Notes: a model not told the origin generated them from the sequence alone. Positions 7,524 to 19,148 are shown, numbered from the stretch's first letter. The stretch: DNA of 59,121 bases from Faecalibacterium gallinarum (GCF_022180365.1 NZ_BQKV01000036.1:1-59121), one strand, 5' to 3'. A program made the numbers and translations.

Positions 7524-10073
7524 TTAATCCATTTGCTTTAGATAAGGCACAAAGGTATCATAGAACTTTTTGCTCCACTCTGCGTGGAACTTTGCGATCC
7601 GTGTCCAGTCTTCTTCCTTTTCAATGCTGACTTCTTCAAGACGAAGCGTGACATAAGAAGCTTTTTTGTCATCCAGCCGGAGCCAGCACAAGGGAGTGCC
7701 GAGCTTTGTTTCGATCTCCTCTTTGTGCTGCCACAGGAGATCAAATGCTTTCTTGTTCCGCTCTTTTTTGAAATGAGCCAGACAGAGTTCCACCTTCGCC
7801 CCATTGTAATTTGCCACACAGGCAAAGGAAAAACCGCCGATCCCGAAAAAGCCGTTGATCCAGTTTTCTTTGGAAGTTGTGCAGTTTAAAAAACAGCCAC
7901 GGCCTGTGCCGTCGTTGTTGGCTTGCTGAATGTACGGCAACGCGAACGCCCAGTACCGCCGCCGCAGCTCCCAGCGGGTCCCCGCTTCCTCGGCGCTCTT
8001 ATCCGCATCCGAATCCTTGAGAATGAAAACCAGATCCTCTGCGTCCGTTCCATAGGCTTTGAAGAATTTTCTCAGGAGAGAGAGTTTGGTAGCGGTACTG
8101 GTGTTTCGCTCCACAAAAATATCGTCGTCGATTTTCAGCGCATTCCGCAGATCCTCCGGGCGGCTGCTTACATAGGCGTCCAGCTCATTCTCCGGGTCTG
8201 AAGTATGGGCCAGCTTGGACAGCACCGACTGATCCTCTGCGTGGAGAATTTTCAAGACCTGTTCCATCATGTCGATCCAGCTGGTGACCGGCTGCTCCGT
8301 ATTCTTATAACTAAACCGCAGGATTTCCCGGCCGCTCAGGTCCACATCGTCCTCCAGGGAGTAGGAATCCATCTGTTTTTCCGCCGGTTTATAGTTCGTC
8401 TCGGGCATGGGCCAGATGGCCGCTGCTCGCTGCATCAGCATCTGATTCCGGGCTTCCAGTTCCGCCAGACCCCAGTGCTGCTGCTGTCCAATCCAGTTGT
8501 TCATGTAAAGATGGCTGCTGATAAAGCCGTTTTCCATATCCCGTTTTTCGGCAAAGGTGCTGTTGCTGTACCGGGAATTGTACCCGGTCAGGGTCAGGTT
8601 GGCGAGCCGGTGGAGCCACTGCTCGTGGATCTGCTCATAATCTTCCCCCAGTTCTTTGATCCATGCCGGGGTGAGGTGCTGGGGCATGATGTGCTCGATG
8701 GAATAGACGCCGTCATCAAACTGCCTGTACACATCCTGAACCTCTACGGTCCCAAAGTTTTCAAACCGCTCCAATAGATAGATCTTGTTTTTGCTGTTCA
8801 TCTGGTATACCGGCCGGATGGCAAAAGCCTCCAGGAACTCCGTGTCGTCCGGGAAGCGGCCGCGATCCGTCTTGGAGCACAGGGCGTATTTAAACTTTTC
8901 CAGATATCCGTCCTCGGTGCCATCGTACCGAAGGATCTCCCGGTGCAGCATCAAAAAGATTTTATTTAACGCATTGGTGGGCAGATCGCAGATTGTGCGG
9001 CGGAACAGATAATTCTCCGTGATGTGGAAAATCTCCTTCACCTGGGCAAGAGGCAATTTTCCCTCGGCATGCAAACGGAGGACTTCCAGAAAGAAGGGGC
9101 GGGTAATGGTAGTTTCCAGCCGATTCAACCGGTAAATACAGGCATTCAGCGCTTTATCCGCAGTCCGCCCTTTGAGCAGAATCTCGTACCAGCGGGCATA
9201 ATTCAGCAGCTCCTGAAGGAGCGGTTCTGTCTCCAGCGCATGATCCTCCACAAAGGCCTTAAAGGTAAAATAGACGCGGTTCATGGAGGGGATCAGCTGC
9301 TGCTTGATGCTCAGATAGTCCCGTATAAAACCGCTGACATTGTAGTTGGTGCAAAGCTCAATCTTATTCCAGTATCTCTCGTAAAAATCGTTTTGCTGTT
9401 TGGGCGGCTGCCCCATCAGGATAAAGTTCCGGATTTTATCGCCCTCGCTTAATGCCACACCGGTGGAGTTCAGGCTCTCAAAAATCAGCTGGGGATTATC
9501 GTCCTGGTTCAAAATAATATTGATGATTTCCAGTTTCGTAATGGCATCGTACAGTTCGTCCAGCGTCACTTCCTCTTTCTGAATCCGGGTGTAAAAATAG
9601 TTGTAATTGATGGTAAGGTTGGATTCCGGGATATATTCCGATTCTTCGCCAAACAGCCGGCCAAAGGCCTCCCGATCGTTTTTGACTGGTTTCAGCTTGA
9701 TCCGGGTATCATCCTCCTGCCATTCGTCAATCAGGTAGGTTTTATAGATTTTTTCGGCGAGGTTTCCTTTGGAAGGGGTAAGCACTCCCTGCTTCATCAG
9801 GTTGTACATGGCCAGAAGCAGCAAAGAGATGGTGGTGAGCCGCTGCTGGCCGTCGATCACAAGAAATTCGTTGAACTCGTCCTCGTTATGGACCGACACA
9901 ATGCTGCCAAAGAAATGACTTTTCCGTCCCTTGCGGACCACCTTGACCAGGTCGTTATACAGCTGTTTACAGTTTTCCGTCTTCCAGTCATAATTTCGCT
10001 GGTATACCGGGATGACAAATCGCTTGTCCGAGCCCTGCATATACGCAACCAGCTTTGTTTCAGAACCTTTCAT
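7524..10073 (-). CDS. DUF262/DUF1524 GmrSD-like protein with DUF4268-like C-terminus
   Basis: An 849-residue single-gene protein. The N-terminal DUF262 (ParB-like NTPase) domain shows FVIPVYQRNYDW (19-30) and the hallmark VIDGQQRLTT (72-81), plus ESLNSTGVALSEGDKIRNFI (199-218). A DUF1524 HNH-type nuclease motif follows: SIEHIMPQ (458-465) and HRLANLTLTGYNS (488-500). The last 150 residues resemble DUF4268. The combination matches type IV restriction proteins of the GmrSD group, which cut modified DNA; that role here is inference. It stands alone with its own promoter and terminator and no methylase or toxin partner. SD AAAGGG is about 12 nt from the ATG, rather far. Confidence 0.88.
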   Translation of the reverse strand: MKGSETKLVAYMQGSDKRFVIPVYQRNYDWKTENCKQLYNDLVKVVRKGRKSHFFGSIVSVHNEDEFNEFLVIDGQQRLTTISLLLLAMYNLMKQGVLTPSKGNLAEKIYKTYLIDEWQEDDTRIKLKPVKNDREAFGRLFGEESEYIPESNLTINYNYFYTRIQKEEVTLDELYDAITKLEIINIILNQDDNPQLIFESLNSTGVALSEGDKIRNFILMGQPPKQQNDFYERYWNKIELCTNYNVSGFIRDYLSIKQQLIPSMNRVYFTFKAFVEDHALETEPLLQELLNYARWYEILLKGRTADKALNACIYRLNRLETTITRPFFLEVLRLHAEGKLPLAQVKEIFHITENYLFRRTICDLPTNALNKIFLMLHREILRYDGTEDGYLEKFKYALCSKTDRGRFPDDTEFLEAFAIRPVYQMNSKNKIYLLERFENFGTVEVQDVYRQFDDGVYSIEHIMPQHLTPAWIKELGEDYEQIHEQWLHRLANLTLTGYNSRYSNSTFAEKRDMENGFISSHLYMNNWIGQQQHWGLAELEARNQMLMQRAAAIWPMPETNYKPAEKQMDSYSLEDDVDLSGREILRFSYKNTEQPVTSWIDMMEQVLKILHAEDQSVLSKLAHTSDPENELDAYVSSRPEDLRNALKIDDDIFVERNTSTATKLSLLRKFFKAYGTDAEDLVFILKDSDADKSAEEAGTRWELRRRYWAFALPYIQQANNDGTGRGCFLNCTTSKENWINGFFGIGGFSFACVANYNGAKVELCLAHFKKERNKKAFDLLWQHKEEIETKLGTPLCWLRLDDKKASYVTLRLEEVSIEKEEDWTRIAKFHAEWSKKFYDTFVPYLKQMD

Positions 10074-10124
10074 CTTGATTACACTGCCCTTTCCCGTGGA
10101 ATATTCCGCTGATAAGTTAAATCT

Positions 10125-10153
10125 ATTATAACAAAACGGGAAAGTTCCAACAA
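10125..10153 (-). promoter_or_regulatory. Promoter of DUF262 gene
   Basis: Read leftward: TTGTTG, 17-nt spacer, TATAAT. This is a good sigma-A-type promoter about 50 nt ahead of the DUF262 start. Confidence 0.75.
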
Positions 10154-10197
10154 CGGTTTGTGTCGTAGATTCGGTTCGGTTTTTCCTTAAAACAACA

Positions 10198-10242
10198 GCA
10201 CTCCCCCTGTGGATATTTTTGCGTCATCCACAGGGGGAGTGC
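10198..10242. terminator. Strong intrinsic terminator
   Basis: A perfect 17-bp stem (GCACTCCCCCTGTGGAT and its complement) with an 11-nt loop lies 50 nt past the end of the sulfatase gene, closing the leftward operon. The tail on the leftward strand is T-rich (TGTTGTTTT). Confidence 0.85.
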
Positions 10243-10291
10243 CTTCTCTACGGTTTATTCGGTTTGCGAAGTCCGCGGACTTCAGATCCTA

Positions 10292-11761
10292 CTATTTGGA
10301 TTCCCCAAACCGTCTGCTGCTCACCATATGTTCCGGGTAGTGCCGTGCACAATCCGGTGCGTGCCAGCGTTCTTCCGCATTGTCGAAATCACAGCGCCCA
10401 AGAATTTTCAAGTTCTCATTGAACTCCTCCGCTCGCTGTCGAATCACATCACTCGGCGCACAGCGCTGCGCCAGCAGCTTTCTCATGGAATCCACCAGGT
10501 CCGGATGTCGGTCCACCACATTAACCGTTTCCTCCGGGTCTTGGTCCACATCAAACAGCCTGTCTTCTGCATCGAATCCCTCGTAGTGAACATATTTATA
10601 CCTGCCGCAGCGGACCATTTGCCCATACAGATATTCTTTCGTCCGGATTCGGATGGTCCCGCCGGTTTCGCTGATGACCATCCGGTCCTGAACATCTTTT
10701 CCCCCGCTGAGTTGGGGGAGAAGGCTTACTCCGTCCTGGTCGGGCGGCGTAACCGCTCCGGCAATCTCGCAGAGAGTGGGGGCAACATCCAGCAGCGAAA
10801 CCGCGCCATAACAGCGCCGTCCTTTTGCAATTCCTTGGCCAGCGAACAGCATCGGGATATGGACAGAGGGCTCGTAGAAGGTGGATTTTCCGTAGTATCC
10901 CCGATACCCTGCGTGCTCTCCATGGTCCGAAACGTAGACAAACACGCCTTCCCGCCCGTTACGGGCCAGATATTCCTGGAACGCATCATAAACCCGCCCG
11001 ATCAGCGCGTCCTCAAATTCCACCATTCCATAATAGGCTGCCCGTACTGCGCGAACCACTTCCGGGTCGGTATCCTGGAGAATTTTCCCGCGGATGGCCG
11101 GGTGTTCCGGGTAAGAAAAGCTTTGTTCCGGGATGCTCACTTTGTCGTAATAATACTCATACAACTCTTTTGGGGCTACATACGGGTGATGAGGTCCATA
11201 GGTTCCCACACACAAAAACTGTGGTTTCTCATAGTTACCCCGCAGGTACTGCTCGGCATTTTCCACCACATAGCGGTCAAACTCCAGCGTAGGAGAGTTG
11301 CCCCCGCCGATGATGCTCAAGCAGGACGGCCCGCCCTGAGGAGTTTTGTCGTGCACGCCCCGCTCGGCTGCAAACGCTTTGTTTGGTCTGTTATGGTAGA
11401 TCGCCGTAATGTCTCCGGCAATCCGTTTCGAGAACCCATGCCGCTGATCGGGCCCCACAAAGTGCATCCGTCCGCAGAGGACCGTCTCATATCCCGCCGT
11501 GTTCAGGCAGTGGGCAAAGGTGGCTCGGTTGGAGTCCAGCGCCGCCATATTGCTCATTACGCCGCAGCGGCTGGCCAGCTGGCCGGTCAGCATCGCCATC
11601 CGTGCCGGCACACAGACCGGGTAGGGTGTGCTTGCATTTTGCATGGCGGTGCCCTCGCTTGCAATCCGATCCAGATTTGGTGTGCGGATCACTGGATCGC
11701 CTGCATAGCCCTGTTGCAGCCAGGAATGTTGATCGGATATAAACAGCAAAATATCTTTCAT
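10292..11761 (-). CDS. Cytoplasmic formylglycine-type sulfatase
   Basis: A 489-residue sulfatase of the alkaline-phosphatase superfamily. With the start chosen here, the metal-binding ISDQH is at residues 8-12 and the maturation motif CVPAR at 50-54 gives a Cys50 to be oxidised to formylglycine (C-x-P-x-R type). An internal ATG was preferred over one seven codons upstream because AAGGAG sits 7 nt before it. There is no signal peptide, unusual for a gut sulfatase, so it should act on an imported substrate. A maturase (anSME) is needed but not in this window. It is the last gene of the Nif3-PTS-GH1-ChbG-sulfatase operon, pointing to desulfation of a sulfated disaccharide or its 6-phosphate. Confidence 0.9.
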   Translation of the reverse strand: MKDILLFISDQHSWLQQGYAGDPVIRTPNLDRIASEGTAMQNASTPYPVCVPARMAMLTGQLASRCGVMSNMAALDSNRATFAHCLNTAGYETVLCGRMHFVGPDQRHGFSKRIAGDITAIYHNRPNKAFAAERGVHDKTPQGGPSCLSIIGGGNSPTLEFDRYVVENAEQYLRGNYEKPQFLCVGTYGPHHPYVAPKELYEYYYDKVSIPEQSFSYPEHPAIRGKILQDTDPEVVRAVRAAYYGMVEFEDALIGRVYDAFQEYLARNGREGVFVYVSDHGEHAGYRGYYGKSTFYEPSVHIPMLFAGQGIAKGRRCYGAVSLLDVAPTLCEIAGAVTPPDQDGVSLLPQLSGGKDVQDRMVISETGGTIRIRTKEYLYGQMVRCGRYKYVHYEGFDAEDRLFDVDQDPEETVNVVDRHPDLVDSMRKLLAQRCAPSDVIRQRAEEFNENLKILGRCDFDNAEERWHAPDCARHYPEHMVSSRRFGESK

Positions 11762-11803
11762 GCTACGCTCCTTTTCCTTCATCTAGACCTTCATCGCATG
11801 CTG

Positions 11804-12586
11804 TTACAGATCCCGATACGTGATCAGTTCCACCCGATTGTCTTTTACCCAGGCTTTCAGTTCCTCGCTGACCACGTCGGCCAGGTCGTTCACGCGATAG
11901 AGCGTATAGGTCGAAAGCTCCATCAAATCGCGGTCCAGATAGCCCATGTGCCCTGTCAGGATACAGATATCCTGCGCCAAAAGTTCCGCGCTGTGCGTCA
12001 GAACATACTCTTTCAAGGAAGAATTCATCTGGTTTTCCAGGGTGGCGGGCTTTTTGTACCAGCCGATCCGGTACTCCGGCACCCCGAACCCTGCCAGCCG
12101 CTGCCAGACATCGGAGGAATAGGGCACTCCATATTGATGGGCAAGTTCCCGCTGAACCTCCATGATCCTCGGCGTCGTGTATGCATGGGGGTGGATGTAG
12201 TCCGGTTTCTTGCCCACCAGTTCAATAAACCGTTGAATCTGCGCTTCGCATTCCAGCAAAACTTCCTGGCGGCTGGCGTGGTCGGCCCCGCCCAGGGCCG
12301 CATCCAGCTTACGGCTCTCCCAACTGGTGTGGAATCTGCCCTCCGCGTTCACCAGTGAAGGGATACGCTCCGGCGGCAGGATGGGCCGGCCTGTGGTGAG
12401 GTTCAAATCCAGGCCAAAGGCAATTTGGCGCAAGCAGGGCCGAATCCATTCCACGCATTCTTCCGCCCAGGGCATATTGGCAAAAAGGCCGGTGTTCCGG
12501 ATAAGCCCCTGGTCGATGCCGTAGACAATCCCCCGCGCGACGGCGCGGGAAATCCCGTAGTCATCGGATTGCAGTAAAAGTTTCAT
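11804..12586 (-). CDS. ChbG/YdjC-family carbohydrate deacetylase
   Basis: A 260-residue member of the YdjC/ChbG family, which removes acetyl groups from N-acetylated disaccharides such as chitobiose-6-phosphate. SDDYG (7-11) matches the family's DDFG, H132/H134 in YIHPHAY match the later metal ligand, and the C-terminal HMGYLD..L...S.Y...R pattern fits. The usual GxHxxLT metal His is replaced by Asp60 (FGLDLNLTTG). The ATG at 12586 (SD AGAGGA) was chosen over an upstream TTG. It lies 23 nt after the GH1 gene. In E. coli ChbG acts with a PTS and a phospho-glycosidase in the chitobiose operon, closely parallel to this arrangement. Confidence 0.88.
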   Translation of the reverse strand: MKLLLQSDDYGISRAVARGIVYGIDQGLIRNTGLFANMPWAEECVEWIRPCLRQIAFGLDLNLTTGRPILPPERIPSLVNAEGRFHTSWESRKLDAALGGADHASRQEVLLECEAQIQRFIELVGKKPDYIHPHAYTTPRIMEVQRELAHQYGVPYSSDVWQRLAGFGVPEYRIGWYKKPATLENQMNSSLKEYVLTHSAELLAQDICILTGHMGYLDRDLMELSTYTLYRVNDLADVVSEELKAWVKDNRVELITYRDL

Positions 12587-12609
12587 CGCCTGTCCTCTCA
12601 AACCGAATT

Positions 12610-15452
<2,843 letters not shown>

Positions 15453-15534
15453 ACTGATTCTCCTTATTTTTAAAACATACATCCAATATTTTGTTTCTGC
15501 GGCAGGCGCGCACTGACGCAGAACTCCAACTGAT

Positions 15535-16383
15535 TTATGCCGGGAAATACGAATATGCATCCCCCGACTGGATAAACGTCACAGGGATCGTCCATCCAAA
15601 TTTCTCTCGCAGATACTCCGCATAATATTCCATACCGATTTCTTCCAGGTTAAAATGTCCCAGAGCAAAGATACAGCGGTTTTCACCCGTCATGGCGGCA
15701 TCACGGACGTACTCGCAGACGGTAAAATCCACCATTTCCAGTGTAAGCAAACAGTGGATGTCCAGATCGTTCATTTTCTGAATGATCTGGTTGTCGGAAG
15801 GGTGTCCCATAATGTGCATCGGGATATAGACCCTCTTAATCCGGCAGCCTTGATTGCCAATAAAACGAATTCCGTTCAGACGGAATTTCCGATTCAGATG
15901 CGCCGCCATCTCGGCCACACTCATCTCCGGCAGAAGAAACTCCTGCGGCACTGGATTATCAGGATAAACCCGATAGGCATCCCAGCCCAGCAGCCGGCTC
16001 AGCCCGCCGAAAATCCCGTCCCGGTACTGTCCCTCCATCGGCAGCCCCGCATGAATATGATCGTGGTTCCGCCACACACAGATGTTATAACGGTTGAGAA
16101 GCGCTGCCTTCTGTTGAAATGCAGTATTTCCGGCCAGCCAGTCCGTCCGGTCTCCATGATTCCAGAACAGCGCCTCGTGCACTACAATCAGGTTTGCGCC
16201 AGCCTCCCCAGCTTTTCGGATGACATCCACCGACGCATAACAAGTGGTGACAACGCCGGTACATTCCTGGTGAGGATCTCCATAAAGGATTTGGTCTCGG
16301 GTTGTCTCCTCTTCGATTGTGCGGCCGGTCCAGACGCTTGCCGCATCCTGTTTCATCCTTTCGATCAGTTCTATGATTTTCAT
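15535..16383 (-). CDS. Nif3-like dinuclear metal protein
   Basis: A 282-residue member of the Nif3/YbgI/DUF34 family, whose members form hexameric rings with a dinuclear metal site and lack a well-defined general function. Metal-binding candidates are H69 (VVHEALFWNHGD, with H76) and the late GHFNLEEIGMEYYAEYL. The start ATG opens with MKIIELIERM, typical of the family. It is the promoter-proximal gene of the sugar operon, 82 nt before the IIBC gene, and is divergent from a LysR regulator. The location suggests a hydrolase-type activity on an intermediate of this pathway rather than the housekeeping Nif3 role; this is inference. Confidence 0.85.
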   Translation of the reverse strand: MKIIELIERMKQDAASVWTGRTIEEETTRDQILYGDPHQECTGVVTTCYASVDVIRKAGEAGANLIVVHEALFWNHGDRTDWLAGNTAFQQKAALLNRYNICVWRNHDHIHAGLPMEGQYRDGIFGGLSRLLGWDAYRVYPDNPVPQEFLLPEMSVAEMAAHLNRKFRLNGIRFIGNQGCRIKRVYIPMHIMGHPSDNQIIQKMNDLDIHCLLTLEMVDFTVCEYVRDAAMTGENRCIFALGHFNLEEIGMEYYAEYLREKFGWTIPVTFIQSGDAYSYFPA

Positions 16384-16455
16384 GCCGCTTCCCTTTCTCC
16401 AGACAGAAGGTTCCTCCCCTGCCCCAGATTTACCGGGTTGGTGGTTTCTGATTTC

Positions 16456-16483
16456 AGTATAACAGGAACTGTGGAATTGTGAA
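16456..16483 (-). promoter_or_regulatory. Promoter of Nif3-PTS-sulfatase operon
   Basis: Read leftward: TTCACA, 16-nt spacer, TATACT, about 75 nt before the Nif3-like start. The adjacent TTTGTA (16484) and TACAAA (16508) form a spaced inverted repeat that could bind the divergent LysR protein. Confidence 0.6.
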
Positions 16484-16505
16484 TTTGTATTTAATTATGA
16501 TATAG

Positions 16506-16534
16506 TTTACAAAAAGTAAATACTTCGGTATAAT
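16506..16534 (+). promoter_or_regulatory. Promoter of LysR gene
   Basis: TTTACA, 17-nt spacer, TATAAT, located 42 nt before the TTG start of the LysR-type regulator. Its -35 region overlaps the candidate inverted repeat, which would allow autorepression. Confidence 0.75.
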
Positions 16535-16575
16535 CCTTTTAGATAAACGACCTGCATTTTTAGGGGGAACTCACT

Positions 16576-17442
16576 TTGGACAGTGCAAAATTGGAAACTT
16601 TTTTATACGTCTGCAAGGAAAAAAGTTTTACCAAGGCTGCTGAAAAGCTTTTTATCACGCCGGCAGCCATCAAAAAGCAGATTGATTCTCTGGAGAATGA
16701 AATCGGCACGCCGCTTTTTTTGCGGACAGCTTCTGGCTGTACGTTGACACCCGCAGGCGAAATTTTTCAGCCCCGCGCAAGAAAGATCCTGAATCTGATC
16801 TACGACTCGGTGGAAGCTGCAAGACAAGCCAAAAAAGAACAGCTCCAAAAGCTGCACATCGGGCACAGCGTACGGCTCCACTACGCCTTTGCTTCGAGTC
16901 TTGCCACCTATTATACCGAAGCATACCCCGGCGAATTTCTGCTCTTCGACCGAATGAAAAAGACAGAGCTGCTCTCCTCCTTGAAAGATCGTGCCATCGA
17001 CGGTTTCTTTTACATTAACCCACAAAAAGGAGATTTTCCCCATGTGCCGAACATCCTGTTGGGCACCTCCCAGATTCATGCCATCGTTCAGCAGAATCAT
17101 CCCTTGTCCAAACGCAAGATGATAACCTTTCAAGATCTGGGCCTGTATGATATCTTTATTTCTGCTGTTTTGGACCACGATCTGTATGAATCTCTCGAAT
17201 CCCGGTTCGGGGCGAGGCTGCATATTCTGGACAAAGAAGACCGCAACTCCCTGATTTTCAGCTTGCAAAGAAATGCAATTATCCTCTATCCCTGCCCGGT
17301 AGATCACGATATCTCTATTCCTTTCGGGTACCCGCCGTTGGAAATCCGGCTTTATTATCTCAAGGAACAACCGAATTTGCAGCATTTTATCCAGCAGTTT
17401 CAAAAGCTTTTGGCCGCAAACGCCCGCACTGTAATTATGTAG
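16576..17442 (+). CDS. LysR-family transcriptional regulator
   Basis: A 288-residue LysR-type regulator. The winged helix-turn-helix is at residues 1-60 (KLETFLYVCKEKSFTKAAEK, then ITPAAIKKQI and TPLFLR), followed by a linker helix and an effector domain. The start is TTG, preceded by AGGGGG at about 9 nt; no ATG fits the domain start. It is divergent from the sulfatase operon and likely activates it in response to a pathway intermediate. A LysR regulator is less usual for PTS operons than LacI, GntR or antiterminators. Lower GC than the housekeeping genes hints at a different history. Confidence 0.9.
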   Translation: MDSAKLETFLYVCKEKSFTKAAEKLFITPAAIKKQIDSLENEIGTPLFLRTASGCTLTPAGEIFQPRARKILNLIYDSVEAARQAKKEQLQKLHIGHSVRLHYAFASSLATYYTEAYPGEFLLFDRMKKTELLSSLKDRAIDGFFYINPQKGDFPHVPNILLGTSQIHAIVQQNHPLSKRKMITFQDLGLYDIFISAVLDHDLYESLESRFGARLHILDKEDRNSLIFSLQRNAIILYPCPVDHDISIPFGYPPLEIRLYYLKEQPNLQHFIQQFQKLLAANARTVIM

Positions 17443-17453
17443 CCAGGTTCCCG

Positions 17454-17597
17454 CCCGCATAATCCCCCGCCCTCTCTCATAATTTTTAAAAACGGGAGTA
17501 GGGAGGAATCTTTATGAAAGGCGATCCGGAGCAGCGGGCCATCCTGCTGGGGGAGTACATTGCGGAGCACGGGGCCACGGTGCGAGCGGCGGCAGCG
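17454..17597. repeat. 144-bp direct repeat, left copy
   Basis: These 144 bp are identical, base for base, to 23814-23957 in the same orientation. They comprise about 60 bp of non-coding upstream sequence with the ribosome binding site and the first 28 codons of spoIIID. The copies are 6,360 bp apart and bracket the two-component/reductase/S41 module. Confidence 0.95.
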
Positions 17598-17639
17598 TCA
17601 TTCGCGTACAGTAATAAAATAGTATGGCGGATTCGGTAG
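17514..17639 (+). pseudogene. Truncated chimeric spoIIID copy
   Basis: A 41-codon frame starting with the same ATG, SD and first 28 codons as the intact spoIIID at 23874. After the identity ends, the next six or so codons still resemble SpoIIID (SFAYSNK against AFGYSKS) but differ mainly at third positions, then similarity is lost and TAG follows. The recognition helix and the C-terminal RHLRGG part are missing, so it cannot make a working SpoIIID. The diverged tail suggests a junction with a related, non-identical spoIIID rather than simple truncation. Confidence 0.8.
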
Positions 17640-17662
17640 ACAAAATCAGCTCAACATAAAGA

Positions 17663-17716
17663 TACTCCCCCTGTAGCTGCCCTGAAAAACAGTTACAAGG
17701 GGAGTACTTCTTTTTC
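17663..17716. terminator. Intrinsic terminator
   Basis: An imperfect hairpin of about 16 bp (TACTCCCC..TGTA..CTG against CAG..TACA..GGGGAGTA) with a short A-rich loop, followed by CTTCTTTTTC. It can end rightward transcription from LysR and the spoIIID remnant, and lies just past the end of the leftward histidine kinase gene. Confidence 0.75.
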
Positions 17717-17786
17717 CTTATCATGAGATCTGGTTGCTCAAAACGAAATAGTCCAATTTATTTTTTTACATCATCAGACCTTTATT

Positions 17787-19148
17787 TCATTTTTCGCAAC
17801 TCTCTATATTTTGGCAGGGAAATTCTAGCCATAGTAAAAAGTGATCGTCATGATATTCCCAAAAACAAATTCCCTCCATTTGCCGCATCATTTGCTGGAC
17901 ATTTTTCAACCCCACCCCATGGGAGTCATTTTCCTTATAATTTGCGTCCACCTGGTTGCAGATCTCGATTCGGAATCGCTTCTCCTGTTTACATAAGGAA
18001 ATACGGATTGGTTCTTTAGAAGACGCATATTTTTTTAAATTTGAAAGCAAATTGTCCGCGATTCTACACAACAGCTCAGTATTCACACGAACACAAAAAG
18101 CCTTTTCCGGACACTCTTCAAGCCGAAGCTGCCAACCGAATTCCTCCAGAAGAAAGAACTTTTCCATAAAAATTTGTACAAAGACTTCTGCTCCCATCAG
18201 CGGCTCCAGTGCAGGCTGCCGTTGTTCCTCTCCACAAGCCGTTCGGAACAGTTGATTGCTCAAATCAATTAACGTTTGACAGCCGCAAATACATTTTTTT
18301 AGGTATTCATCATGTTGTTTTTGCGTCTGGTAATGTCCCTCCTGCAAAATTTCCAGATACCCCAGCTGGGTGGTCAGGGGAGTGCGCAAATCGTGGGAAA
18401 GGGCCGTAACCAGCTCGCTCCGCTGTCGTTCCGCCTGGCGTACCTCCTCCATCCGCTGCTGAAACGATTTCCGCATATCGTTCAGACTCTGGGCCAACCC
18501 GGCCAGCTCATCTTCTCCCTGTACCGGCACCAGGTAGTCCAGATCTCCCCCTTCCAAAACGCGGATACTCTGTTCCAGCTTTTCCACATAACTGATTTTT
18601 TTCCAGACTGCATAGAGCACCGCAGAAATTCCCAGCAGACAACAAAACCAGAATTCGACCGTTCTGACAAGCTCATCGATAAAAAAATCAAAGTATCCAT
18701 AAAGATAGAGGGTCACCTCTCCATCCAAAAAATACAGCGGATAGGTATGGAGATAGGTTTCTTCGCTCAACGTGCGGCTAGCCTGACTGTTAATCCTTCG
18801 ATAGTCAATGTTTGTGAGCGAAGAATCGTAGAGAATTACACCGTCTTTTTCCACACGGAGAATACAGCCGCCCCTCTGTTCTCCACCCACATACCACTCA
18901 GACAACCGCTCCACCTCGCTGCTGGCAATGGGCATCCTTTCCAGCTGCTGCTGAATCATCTGGGCAACACGATCGCTGCTGCTTTCCAAATAATCGGACT
19001 GAGTATAGTAATATTGTAAAACCGCTTTACTCAGGGGCTGCAGCAGCATATAAAGTCCCACCGAAAAAATTGTGGAAAGGCAAACTACAAGCAACAGCTC
19101 CTGCCGCAGGCCGCTGCGCGCCTTTTTTATTAATTGAAAATCAAACAA
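17787..19148 (-). CDS. Sensor histidine kinase
   Basis: A membrane sensor kinase of about 453 residues. Two hydrophobic segments flank an extracellular sensor of about 130 residues; a HAMP-like linker leads to the HisKA box ALSHDLRTPLT, with the phospho-His near residue 252, and an HATPase_c domain (NLLSNLKKYA, GVGLKNVQQMM). The start is uncertain: a TTG at 19148 overlaps the stop of the response regulator gene by 8 nt and has AAAGGGA upstream; an ATG at 19202 has GGAGG directly abutting it, too close to work well. It pairs with the OmpR-type regulator and probably senses a substrate of the divergent secreted reductase. AT-richer than flanking genes. Confidence 0.85.
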   Translation of the reverse strand: MFDFQLIKKARSGLRQELLLVVCLSTIFSVGLYMLLQPLSKAVLQYYYTQSDYLESSSDRVAQMIQQQLERMPIASSEVERLSEWYVGGEQRGGCILRVEKDGVILYDSSLTNIDYRRINSQASRTLSEETYLHTYPLYFLDGEVTLYLYGYFDFFIDELVRTVEFWFCCLLGISAVLYAVWKKISYVEKLEQSIRVLEGGDLDYLVPVQGEDELAGLAQSLNDMRKSFQQRMEEVRQAERQRSELVTALSHDLRTPLTTQLGYLEILQEGHYQTQKQHDEYLKKCICGCQTLIDLSNQLFRTACGEEQRQPALEPLMGAEVFVQIFMEKFFLLEEFGWQLRLEECPEKAFCVRVNTELLCRIADNLLSNLKKYASSKEPIRISLCKQEKRFRIEICNQVDANYKENDSHGVGLKNVQQMMRQMEGICFWEYHDDHFLLWLEFPCQNIESCEK

